Below are positions 10,764 through 20,219 of a stretch of DNA of 64,000 bases, piece by piece (within the stretch, counting starts at the first letter, position 1; the number at the start of each line of letters is the position of its first letter). A program made the position numbers and the translations under genes. The stretch covers positions 143,046,501 to 143,110,500 of the forward strand of contig JASDFA010000016.1 in NCBI GenBank assembly GCA_035772735.1, written 5' to 3'. The stretch is from Datura wrightii (taxonomy: Eukaryota > Streptophyta > Magnoliopsida > Solanales > Solanaceae). A model generated the notes under the pieces. It was not told the DNA's origin. It saw only the letters and a list, made by a program, of their open reading frames with translations, and searched no databases.

Positions 10764-12848
10764 CTATACCTTGTCATGTGCTCGCATTGTAAGTTGACCC
10801 GCAGCCACGTCGATTAATGCTTTCCCGGTTGCCAAGAAGGGTCGTCCCAAAATAAATGGGACTTCAGCGTCTGGTTCAAAATCCAGAACAATAAAATCAA
10901 CCGAAAAAATGAGGGATCCCACTTGCACAAGCACATCCTCAACAATGCGATCTGGCCTAGCTAAGGATCTGTCTGCTAACTGCAAGATTACGGTTGTAGG
11001 TCTAGGACTCCCCAGACCTAACTTTCTGAATACCAAAGATGGCATCAGATTTATGCTCGCCCCCAAGTCACACAATCCACGAGCTCGGATACTCTGCCCA
11101 ATAGTATGTTGGATAGTAAAACTTCCAGGGTCTTTTAACTTCGTAGGCAGTCTATTTTGGATCCGGGAAGTGCGTTCCTCCGTCAAAGACACCGTGGCAT
11201 ACTCAGTCAAACGACTTTTGTTGGCCACGATGTCTTTAATATATTTGGCATATTTTGGCACTCCCTGCAAGACATCAACAAGAGGTAAATTAACATGTAC
11301 CTGTTTAAGCACCTCCATAAATTTCTTGAAACACGCCTCCTCCTTGTGTTTCTTGAGTCGTTGAGGGAACGGGGGTGGAGGTCTTTCTGATTCTGCTTCT
11401 TTGATCTTCCCCCTATCCGAACTTTGTTCTTCCTCAACATCTGCTGCTCCTGAGTTTTGAGGTGGTCTCTCCGGTTCCACCTCCTTTAGCTGCAAACCAC
11501 TCCGTGTGGTCACCGCATTTACCTGCTTCGGATTAGGATCCGTGTCGCTAGGCAGTCCTCCTCTAGGCCTTGTGTTCTGGGCACTAGCAAATTGCCCAAA
11601 TTGATACTCAAGAGCCTTGGTCGATAATTGATTATTTTTCACTTCGGCTGCCAATTTAACATAGTCAGCCTGCAATTGCGCCTGATTAGCGATCATGGTC
11701 TTGAACATCTCCTCAATGGTCGGTGATGGTGGTGGATGAGGGGCATTGTGATTTCTGAATTGAGATTGGTAGTTCTGTTTCCCTCCTTGATTCCTGTGCA
11801 TACCCTGACCCGAACTCTGGCCTTGTTGGTTGTTGCTACCCCACAAAAAATTTGGATGGTTCCTCCAATTTGAGTTGTAGCCACTACCAAACTGCTGCTG
11901 ATTTCTTTTTGCATTGCCCACAAAGTTAACAGAATCTAGGTTTGCTCCGCAGCACTCAGCTGAGTGCTCACTGCTTCCACACACTTCACACCACATTTGC
12001 TGGACCGCATTGACTGAAGCTGAAGGCTGGTTCAAATTCATGTTGCTGAAGTGGTTGTTCAACTGATTCTGCAAGGCAGCTATCTGTGCAGCGATAGCTG
12101 TAAATCCATCCACTTCAAGCACTCCTGCTGCTTTTCTTGCTCCACCTCGAGATGAATCAGCATTCCATTCTGGATTGCCCTGTGAAATCCGGTTGAGCAA
12201 AGTGTACAGCTCCTCATAAGTCTTTTCCAGCGCTTGCCCTCCAGCTGCTGAATCTAGCAAAATTTTAGTATGGGGTTCCAAACCCTCAATAAATTTGTGC
12301 ACCAACACCTCATTGGACTGATGATGATGAGGACAGTCCCGCAACATTGATTTAAATCTCTCCCAGGCTTGATATAAATTTTCTCCCTCCCTCTGTTTGA
12401 AACTTAGAATTTGACTTCTAAGTCTGGCTGTTTTACCAGAGGGAAAAAATCTTATCAAAAACTTTCGTGTAAGATCATCCCACGTTGATATAGAATTTGG
12501 TGGTTCAGCTTTTAACCACCTCTTGGCTTCACCAAGTAAGGAAAACGGAAATAGTGTGAGCCAAACATAATCAGGTGACACTCCAGCGGGTATATAAGTG
12601 TCACTTATCTCCAAAAAGTTCTGGAGATGTTGTTGTGGGTCTTCATGAGGGAGACTGGTAAATTGCCCTCTTGTGTGCAACAGTTGCACCATGTTCTGCT
12701 TTAATTCAAATCTCCCTCCAGGCTCTGGTTTGCGGATACTTGAATGTAAATTGTTGGCATATGGGATTGCCACCTCGCGAACCAGCCTTGCTGCTGCTTC
12801 GTCGGGCACTAACACTGCCCTCACAACCAGTGGATTTTGTTGCTCCAT
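10764..12848 (-). CDS. Athila-type gag-protease polyprotein of TRG
   Basis: This is an uninterrupted frame of 694 codons from the first ATG (12848). The frame is open back to about 12962, but only GTG/CTG lie there, so the true N-terminus may need a non-ATG start or splicing. The retrotransposon gag core (LFPFSLLGEAKRWL ... STWDDL ... FLIRFFP) lies about residues 95-140. A CCHC-like knuckle (CEVCGSSEHSAECC) follows near residue 285, then a Gln/Asn-rich stretch. The aspartic protease begins at LCDLGASINLMP near residue 590 and reaches the VPFILGRPFLATG motif. Gag would build the particle and protease would mature it. A stop follows before any RT. It is the only long intact retroelement frame in the window. 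Confidence 0.88.
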   Translation of the reverse strand: MEQQNPLVVRAVLVPDEAAARLVREVAIPYANNLHSSIRKPEPGGRFELKQNMVQLLHTRGQFTSLPHEDPQQHLQNFLEISDTYIPAGVSPDYVWLTLFPFSLLGEAKRWLKAEPPNSISTWDDLTRKFLIRFFPSGKTARLRSQILSFKQREGENLYQAWERFKSMLRDCPHHHQSNEVLVHKFIEGLEPHTKILLDSAAGGQALEKTYEELYTLLNRISQGNPEWNADSSRGGARKAAGVLEVDGFTAIAAQIAALQNQLNNHFSNMNLNQPSASVNAVQQMWCEVCGSSEHSAECCGANLDSVNFVGNAKRNQQQFGSGYNSNWRNHPNFLWGSNNQQGQSSGQGMHRNQGGKQNYQSQFRNHNAPHPPPSPTIEEMFKTMIANQAQLQADYVKLAAEVKNNQLSTKALEYQFGQFASAQNTRPRGGLPSDTDPNPKQVNAVTTRSGLQLKEVEPERPPQNSGAADVEEEQSSDRGKIKEAESERPPPPFPQRLKKHKEEACFKKFMEVLKQVHVNLPLVDVLQGVPKYAKYIKDIVANKSRLTEYATVSLTEERTSRIQNRLPTKLKDPGSFTIQHTIGQSIRARGLCDLGASINLMPSLVFRKLGLGSPRPTTVILQLADRSLARPDRIVEDVLVQVGSLIFSVDFIVLDFEPDAEVPFILGRPFLATGKALIDVAAGQLTMRAHDKV

Positions 12849-13076
12849 AATAGACTGTCTGAGCAATTGCAGCTTGTTTTGTAGAGCTTCTCTGCGTTTA
12901 CTATGAAATTCACGTGCAGGCTCTATATAAGATTCCACCAGCTCTTTGTCCTTTGCCAGTTTTCACAGAAATCAAGTCTGCAAAATACAGGCTAAGACCA
13001 AGTTGTCAACACTTAAGAAAATAAAACAAAAATACAGTAAATTTACACTTAACACAATTTCACCAATTGCCTAGTC

Positions 13077-13094
13077 TCCCCGGCAACGGCGCCA
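13077..13094 (-). other. TRG primer-binding site, tRNA-Asp type
   Basis: The minus strand reads TGGCGCCGTTGCCGGGGA, the standard Athila-type site complementary to the 3' end of plant tRNA-Asp. It sits six bases inside the 5' LTR and fixes the element's minus orientation. Confidence 0.9.
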
Positions 13095-13100
13095 AAAATT

Positions 13101-14528
13101 TGTTCGGGTGTTTGCTATAGGGTTATAAACCGACACGCAAGTGCACGTGATCAAACAAGTAATAAAGTGGCTAAGTAAGCCAAGTATCGATCTAAGGAGA
13201 CTCTGGATAAGTAAAATTGCTCAAGTATACTATATTCTATCTTACTTCTATATATGCTAACAACAACGTAACCAAAAGTTAAATAATTTTGTTTATAAAT
13301 TATATACTAAAACTAATAACAAATATCTACTTTGAATTTAAACTATGGATATGAGCATGCCAAGGTTAAGAACAAGTAATGAACTTGATTATAATCACAA
13401 TTTGGTTATTCTTCTCTTCCTGTTGCTAGCCAAGAACATTAGCCTAGAGATTAAAACTCTCGTATTTAATCTCACTTAAGAATCATAAACCATCCGTATA
13501 CATTTCTGTGATCAAATGCAATTTATGACCTAGCAATACAATTCCGGTTCCGAAATTGACTAATATGGCTTTCAAGTATATTTCTATCAGGAAAGCACAT
13601 CAAAACCCAATTTTCCCAAATCAAGTTAAGAACAATACCCTATTAATTCACAACTTTCCAATTTCTTGCTCTCTCAAGTGAAATCGGACTTTTTAGATGT
13701 ACATTAATGTCGGCCACACACCAATGCAGTAGAAACAAGAATTAATAGAACAACATAGAAGAAGAAGATGAAAAACCATATAATTTAATAATCAAAATTC
13801 ATCACCATTGTTCATAACCTCAGCAAGGAAGAGAATTAGCCACTCATTTGTGGATTAATCATCCTAAAACAAGTGTTAATCATACAAACAATTGATTGAA
13901 AGAAGAAAGGAAGAGAGAAAATCCCTTAGCTTTTTCGTCCCTCAACTGCCTGTAACCCACGTCCTTGCTCCACCAAGTCTGAATTAATTAAAAATAAGCC
14001 TAAGTGTTCTATTTATACTAGTGGGAATTTTTCCCGGAATAACAAGCAACGTGTCACGGAGGCCAATGCGGAGCACTGCCTCCGTGACACGGCGTGGACG
14101 CGGACCCTCTCTGGAATTCTGGGGTCCGGGAATATAGCCTCAACGTGGCACGGCATGCAACGCGGAGGCTTGCCTCCGTGCCACGGAGCTGTCGTGAGGC
14201 TCCACTGGAAATTGACAATTTAAATCATCCTCCAGGCAGTGTGCCTCCGCGATGGTAGTGTGGCACGGCTCCATCGCGGAGCCCCTTTGCATTGTGCAGT
14301 CCAATGTCTTTTTCGTGCTCGCATCCAAGTCCAACTCCGATATTGTTCCAACATGCATTTTAGCTCCTCAAAATCATGTTTTACCTATAAAACAATGCTA
14401 ATCATGTTGGTTAGTATAAATTCACATTTTATTACCAATTACATGAAAATGTATACACATTGCACAATAAACAAGATGAAAATGATACGTTTGAGTATCA
14501 CTTGGGCATATAAATCTGCCCAAGATCA
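13101..14528 (-). repeat. TRG 5' LTR
   Basis: 1,428 bp, co-linear with the 3' LTR at 4634-6061 with scattered substitutions only. TG...CA ends and ACTGG flanks are present. Confidence 0.92.
14010..14017 (-). promoter_or_regulatory. TATA box of the TRG 5' LTR
   Basis: TATAAATA on the minus strand, followed by G. It is conserved at the same place in the other LTR (5543-5550) and is the likely RNA polymerase II core promoter for the element. Confidence 0.6.
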
Positions 14529-14728
14529 ACTGGTCCCCAGGCCTTGGCCCGACTATGGGTCATAATATGACTGATGTAACTAGATCCTGAGCCTTGGCTC
14601 GATTATGGATCATACTGTAGTTGTTGTAACTGGGCCTCGAGGCTTGGCTCGACTATGGGCTATAATATAACTGTTGTAGCTGGACCCCGAGCCTTGGCTC
14701 AACTATGGGTCATAATAGAAGCTCTGAA
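14529..14728. repeat. 50-bp tandem repeat inside the E1 3' LTR
   Basis: Four successive units start at 14529, 14579, 14629 and 14679, each about 50 bp, with the core CCGAGCCTTGGCTCGACTAT. A fifth unit (4578-4628) lies on the other side of TRG. I did not see an equivalent array in the solo LTR of the same family at 20345-22475, so the array looks variable within the family. Confidence 0.8.
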
Positions 14729-15723
14729 AATGGAATACGGCCCTCACGGCCTCACTTTGGTCCCTTCAAACATCATATCGCTCCTGCAAGCCTAACCCTA
14801 TAGGCAACAACATCCAAGCCCCGAATATCGTATGCAACAATCAAGCAGGCTAGGGTTAATTCTGATGAGGGTTACTATGTCATCGTTATCGTCTCAACTC
14901 AATTCATAATAGTTAACCACAATAGGTTTATTTTGAAGTACTATAGATACACGAGTTGTATTAACTTTAAGACGAACATAACTTGTGGAAAAGGATAGCC
15001 TTACATACCTTGAGTTCCAACTTTCGTTTAACTGACGTGTTTCAACTTATAACCGGTGTTTCTATCCAACTGAAGCCCTGATACTGGGAGAATAGGGCCA
15101 ATTTAAATAATAAATTCGACAACTAACGATAACTTATGATAATAATAGCAACGATAATTCGACTCTGAATAACTCAGCCGAAAACCTATAATTTTCCGAG
15201 AGTTCAGAATGAAGAAGTGCTTACCTAATGCATGTGGCCGATTAGGATTAAATTTGGGACAATTCTAACAACTTTTACCCAGCAGAGTTTCAATTTTATG
15301 AGGGAACTTTTGAGAGGTAACTCCGTGGAAATTCTTCCCGTAGACCTAAAACTCATTACCCGAAGTTACTTTACATTTGGATGGCATTTGGTAGCTTAAT
15401 CGGGTGAAAATATATTGCAAATTGTGTGTCCTCTCTATTTAGCCGAGGGAATATATTTGTAAATGAGATAAAATTGAACTAATGGAGTATATATACAAGT
15501 ATCGACAGTGGACTGGGGTGCCTCGCGCCAGCCATCGCGCCAGTGTGCTTGGCGCGCCACGCCTCCCTAGGTGCCAGTGTGCTTGGTGTGTCGCACTAGC
15601 CCCTGCGGCCTAGCCTCACTTGACCCTGCTTCCGAGGCTCTTCTCACATGCGTCAAGCTTTCTTTCTTCGTCACAAACTCACGTGTATGCCTACTAACTG
15701 ATGATGTTTTACGGGGTGTAACA
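14534..15723 (-). repeat. E1 3' LTR, inner part
   Basis: This continues the LTR begun at 3596 after the TRG insertion and ends GGTGTAACA. Near 15520-15600 it has GCGC-rich palindromic words (CATCGCGCCAG, GGCGCGCC). No coding sequence. Confidence 0.75.
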
Positions 15724-16003
15724 TCCTCCCCCCCTCCCCCGTAGGACATTCATCCTCGAATGCCATCTGCAGGCTTAATGGAGTAAACTCTTTTAGTTAA
15801 TATTTAGAAAAATTTTGACAGAATCACCTCTATAATATGGACTATCCGAAAACCTGAAACACAGAAAAGTCAAACATAGGCACCTCAAAGGATGTTATAA
15901 ATATCTATTTCACCATAAAGAGGTTGCCAACTAAACAGTACTGATAACATAAATAGTAAAATAACAACTGAATAACAACATTACCTTTATTGCACAATCT
16001 GAA
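15724..16003 (-). other. E1 polypurine tract and 3' untranslated region
   Basis: 15724-15745 is C-rich on the plus strand, so the minus strand carries a G-rich purine tract directly before the 3' LTR. The rest, up to the chromodomain stop at 16004, is non-coding. Confidence 0.65.
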
Positions 16004-17235
16004 TTAATCTTGGAACAAGTGAGGATATCTAGAACTCATTTCATCCTCAGCTTCCCAGGTCATCTCTTCTTTATTTCTGTTCCTCCACAACACTTTAATG
16101 GTGGCTACATCTTTAGTTTTCAATCTATGAACCTGTCTATCGAATATTACAACTGGCACCCTCTTCGTAAGCTAACTCTTCGGTAACTTGAATATCCTCA
16201 ACTGGAACAACTCGGGACGGGTCCCCTATACAACTTTCGCAACATAGACATGTGAAAGACTAGATGAACAGACTCTAACTCTGAAGGCAACTATAATTCA
16301 TATGCCACTAGGCTCGGATGATTCGATACGGCCCAATGAACCTCGAGCTAAGCTTTCCTTTCTTGACAAATCTCACCATGCCCTTCGTCGGTGACACTTT
16401 GAGGAATACCTAATCGTTAACATTAAATTCCAAGTCTCTATGCTGCACATCGGAGTAGGACTTCTGATGACTCTGGGCTGTTAGTAATCTCTCTTTGATA
16501 AGTTTTACTTTCTCTTCTAACTAGTAAATCATATCTGGTCCGACTAATTCTACTTCTCCAACCTCAAACCATTCGATGGGGGACCTGCATTTTCGCCCAT
16601 ATAATTCCTTATAACGCGCTATCTGAATTGTTGAATGGTAGTTGTTGTTATATGCAAATTCAATGAGGGGTAAATGCTCATCCCAGCTCCCCCCCAAATC
16701 TAGCACACACGCCCGTAACATATCCTCGAGTGTTTGAATGGTATGCTCTATCTAACCGTCTATTTGAGGATAAAATGTTGTACTCAGATTAACTTGTGCC
16801 CCTCTATCTGAAATGATAGATGCTGGGACACCGTGCAATCGACTATCACTTTAATATATAGCTCGGCGTAATCTTCAACTGAGATTGTAGTCCAGACTGG
16901 CAGAAAGTGAGTTGATTTTGTCAACCTATCAACAATCACCCAAATAGAGTCGAATTTGCATCTTGTACAGGGTAGTCCTATTACAAAGTCTATAACTGCC
17001 TCCCATTTCCACATAGGTGTATAGCCATCTCTTAAGTTAGGCCGCCAGCTTTCTGATGTTCATCTTTCACCTGTTGGAAATTGAGACACTGCGCTATGAA
17101 TTCAGCTACACCTTTCTTTATTCCAGGCGACCAGTATATCTCTTTTATATCGTGGTACATCTTCGTTGAACCTGGATGAAAAGAGTAACAAGAGTAGTGT
17201 ACCTCTTCCATAATTTGCTGGCGGAGCACTGCTAC
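16004..17235 (-). pseudogene. E1 integrase with C-terminal chromodomain, broken
   Basis: Read from about 17235 down. A zinc-finger-like region ends AQCLNFQQVKDEHQ. The catalytic core has VIDFVIGLP with the first Asp, then a frameshift beside the second Asp (ISDRGAQ in another frame), and an EFAYNNNYHSTI segment. The chromodomain has VVIFDRQVHRL, IKVLWRNRNKEEMTWEAE and a stop at 16004-16006. Integrase would insert cDNA, and chromodomains of this lineage direct insertion to heterochromatin. At least two frameshifts or stops make it inactive. Confidence 0.8.
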
Positions 17236-17397
17236 ATCTGGAATTCAGAGGCGACCTTTATATCTCAAAACCCCATCTTTGGTTACCTCAAAAGTTGATA
17301 ATTCACCTTGCTGAACCTTATCTCAAAGTTGTACTAAATGAGAATCCTCATATTGCCACTCTTTTACCTCTATCAACAAGGGTGATACTGTTGTATT

Positions 17398-17930
17398 CTA
17401 AATTATAGGCCCATTATCCTCTAAATCCACTATACGAACTACTAAACTAGCTAGTCCGTGAAATTTTTGGGCCATTTCTCTCTGCTCTGGTCTCAGATGT
17501 GCCAAACTGCCCATGGATCGGCGGCTGAGGGCATCTGCTAAAATATTGTCCTTCCTTGGATGATACAAGATGTTCACATTATAATCTTTCAACAATTCTA
17601 ACCAATGGCGTTGTTGTAAATTCAGCTCTTTCTGTGTGAAAATGTACTGGAGGCTTTTATGATCTATAAAAATATCAACATGCACCCAATAAAAGTAATG
17701 CCTCCATATTTTTAAGGTGTGAATCACTGCAACTAACTCCAGGTCATGGGTGGGATAATTCTTTTCATGTTTCCTTAATTTCCTTGGAGCATATGCAATT
17801 ACCTTCCCATGTTGAATCAAAACACACCCTAACCCAATGTCTGAAGCGTCACAATACAGAGTGTAACCCTCTGAGCCTTCTGGAAAAGTTAACAGTGGTG
17901 TCGATGTTAATCTATTTTTCAATTCCTGGA
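17398..17930 (-). pseudogene. E1 RNase H domain
   Basis: An open segment of 174 codons with the four expected acidic positions: YCDAS, the DLELVAV Glu, FIDHKSL, and NILADALSRR. It normally digests the RNA strand of the RNA-DNA hybrid. The domain itself looks well preserved, but it lies between broken RT and integrase parts of E1. Confidence 0.8.
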
Positions 17931-18720
17931 TACTCTATTCATGGGACTTGGTCCAATGAAATTTGGCTGCTTTTTGAGTCAGTTTAGTCAAGGGCGCTGA
18001 CAGGGTAGAAAATCCTTCCACAAACCTTCTATAGTACCCGGCTAATCCTAGGAAACTGCGAACCTCCATTGGAATTGTAGGTTTAGGTCATGTCTTTACT
18101 ACCTCAATTTTTTGTGAATCATCTTGAATAACAACCTCTAATACAATATGGTCTAATAAAGCTATAGAATTTAACCAGAACTCACATTAAGAGAACTTTG
18201 TATATAACTGGCGATCTCTAAGAATCTGAAGTACCATTCTTAAATGATTCCTGTGTTCTGCTTCTGATCGGGAATACACCAGGATATCATCAATGAATAC
18301 GATTACAAAAAGATCTAAATATGGCTTGAAGATGCTATTCATCAGATCCATGAACACTTTTGGGGCATTTGTCAACCCGAAAGACATGACTAGGAATTCA
18401 AAATGACCATACCTGGTCCTAAAAGCTGTCTTCTAGATATCTTTCTCTCGAACTCGAACTTGGTGGTACCCGGATCTCAAGTCAATTTTAGAAAAATATT
18501 TCTCTCCTTGTAGCTGATCAAACAAATCATATATCCTGGGAATTGGGTATTTATTCTTAATAATAACTTTGTTCAATTGCCGATAATCTATGCACATGCG
18601 GAGGGAGCCATCTTTCTTTCTCACAAACAGGACTGGCGCACCCCGCGATGACGTACTCGGCTTGATAAAGCCCTTATCTAATAGATCTTTCAGCTACTCT
18701 TTCAGTTCTCTCAATTCAGC
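17931..18720 (-). pseudogene. E1 reverse transcriptase, broken
   Basis: Palm and finger motifs are visible in order: MRKKDGSLRMCIDYRQLNK, KIDLRSGYHQ, then SFGLTNAP and the catalytic FIDDILVYS box near 18290. Stops (for example around 18430 and 18186) separate the pieces. The RT is typical of Ty3/gypsy chromoviruses. Confidence 0.8.
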
Positions 18721-19004
18721 AGGAGCCATTCGGTATAGAGGGATAGATATAGGCTGAGTACCTGGTAGCAAGTCTATAGAGAAATCTATTTCCCTCTCTG
18801 GGGGAATACTCGAAAGTTCATCTGGGAAAACATTTGAGAACTCATTAATCACAGGAATAGACTGGAGAGTCGGGGATTCTGCTTGCATATCCCAAACCCT
18901 AACAATATGGTAGATACAACCCTTTGCTATCAACTTTTTCTCCCGAAGATAGGATATAAACTTACCTTTTGGTGTAGCTGTATTACCCCTCCATTCTTGC
19001 ACTA
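18694..19004 (-). pseudogene. E1 protease-RT linker
   Basis: The segment reads EWRGNTATPKG, then FPDELSSIPPEREIDF and the YRMAPAELREL entry to RT. Its N-terminal side is cut by element A. The missing residues resume at 28702 on the other side of A, which proves the insertion. Confidence 0.8.
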
Positions 19005-20165
19005 TTATGTGTTGTGGATTTACAACACTATTGATGCTCAAAACTAAGAAAATAACATGGACTTAGGTGTATTTATGTGGATATGAGGCATTTTTCCTTT
19101 GATTTCAGGATATATGGGTGTTGGAACAATAAATTGCAAAAGGAAGATAAAAGTGCGCAAAAAAGGGCAAAAAGTGCAGACCACAGTATGATCTGTAGGA
19201 TGGACCTACGAGTCATACTGAGGGCCTTAATGAGAAGCTGAAAGTTTGACCTGGAAGACTGAGTCCATGAGACTTGTCACAGATCGTACCATGGTGGTAC
19301 GAGTCGTGGTAAGCCAGTCGTCATAAAATCCAAAAGAATTGCATAGGAGGATGATTCTTAGTACAAAAGTACCTTACGACCCGTGAGATGAAGGTACGAG
19401 TCATACCATACCGGTCGTGGTGAAGTTCAGACAAAGTTCAAAGTACTCAGGATCAAGCTACGGGTGTAATGTACGAGTCGTAGGATGCTGGTACGAATCG
19501 TACCTTGGCCCAACACTTAGCTAAAATTCAGCCAACACTCCAAGCGACGAGTTGATGTCACGGTCCGTGAGAAGTCCCTGCGAGTCGTAGGTGGACCCAT
19601 GACGAGGTCAGCTACCGATATAGAAAGCAATCCTGTTAGTTTAGGAAAAGAATTCTTGTGTCTATATAAATACTTTTTATATTCTATTTTTCAGAGAGGA
19701 CAACGAATAGACTTAATTCTAGTAGGAAAACATTGTAGTAAGTAATTTTACATCACTGGAAGAGAGAATTGAGTTGGTTCAACCTTGTGATCAACCTTTT
19801 CTTGAATTCATCTTGCTCTTGCTACTTTTTATTCCAGATTTCATGGTTTAATTGAAGGAATTGTTTTTCTCAATCATCTTTGTAAGTATTGTTCTATGTT
19901 TTCAATCATGAAAACAATTCACAACCTTGCAATTATGAGAGGCTAAAACCTCAATAGCTAGGGTTGTGGGAACCATGGTGGATTACCAAGTTAGGGTTGC
20001 ACAAAGTGAGTCTAAAACCAATACTAATTACTTATATTGTATTCTCTTCATCTTTAATGATTCTTAGGGTGCGCAACGTTAGGAAATGCCTGAATTCTTT
20101 ACTTGCTTTGGTCGAAGAGGTAGAGATTAGGAAAAGAGAATTATGACAGAGCCTTGATCTTGATG
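19005..20165 (+). repeat. Element A 5' LTR, 3' end deleted
   Basis: It starts TTATGTGTTGTGG (TGATGTG in the other LTR) and stays co-linear with 27073 onward until about 20165, where homology stops and protease-like sequence begins. So roughly the last 460 bases of the LTR, the primer site and gag were lost in one deletion. Many TACGAGTCGTA-type words lie at 19190-19620. Confidence 0.8.
19665..19887 (+). promoter_or_regulatory. Element A LTR TATA box and 5' splice-donor-like site
   Basis: TATAAATA at 19665-19672 and GTAAGT at 19882-19887. The 3' LTR repeats both (27733-27740 and 27949-27954). Solo LTR 42756-44434 has the TATA box (43503-43510), and element C has both (47017-47024, 47225-47230). 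Confidence 0.5.
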
Positions 20166-20219
20166 TCCATCACTGCAGTACCATAGCAACAAGGGTCTTA
20201 GCTTAGAAAAAGGAAGACC

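Larger units (their letters stand above)
4634..14528 (-). mobile_element. TRG: compact Athila-like element with gag-protease and extra ORF, no polymerase
   Basis: This is a structurally complete 9.9-kb element. Two direct LTRs of 1,428 bp each (4634-6061 and 13101-14528) are flanked by the 5-bp duplication ACTGG (4629-4633, 14529-14533). A perfect 18-base tRNA-Asp type primer site lies at 13077-13094 and a polypurine tract at 6062-6081. Between them on the minus strand lie one long gag-protease frame and a decayed 'putative plant transposon protein' ORF. RT, RNase H and integrase are absent, so it must be mobilised in trans if at all. A hand comparison of the LTRs finds about 24 substitutions and no length change (about 1.7%). 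The layout resembles the published TR-GAG class of non-autonomous elements, plus an added ORF. Confidence 0.9.

Noticed and set aside
10909..11364. 151-codon plus-strand frame
   Set aside because: Antisense shadow of the TRG gag-protease frame.
13077..13094. tRNA-like sequences at primer sites as tRNA genes
   Set aside because: Only the 12-18 bases complementary to tRNA 3' ends are present. No cloverleaf surrounds them.
19190..19620. Regularly recurring ACGAGTCGT words as a possible CRISPR array
   Set aside because: Repeats are short, irregularly spaced and degenerate, and lie in an LTR of a plant retrotransposon.
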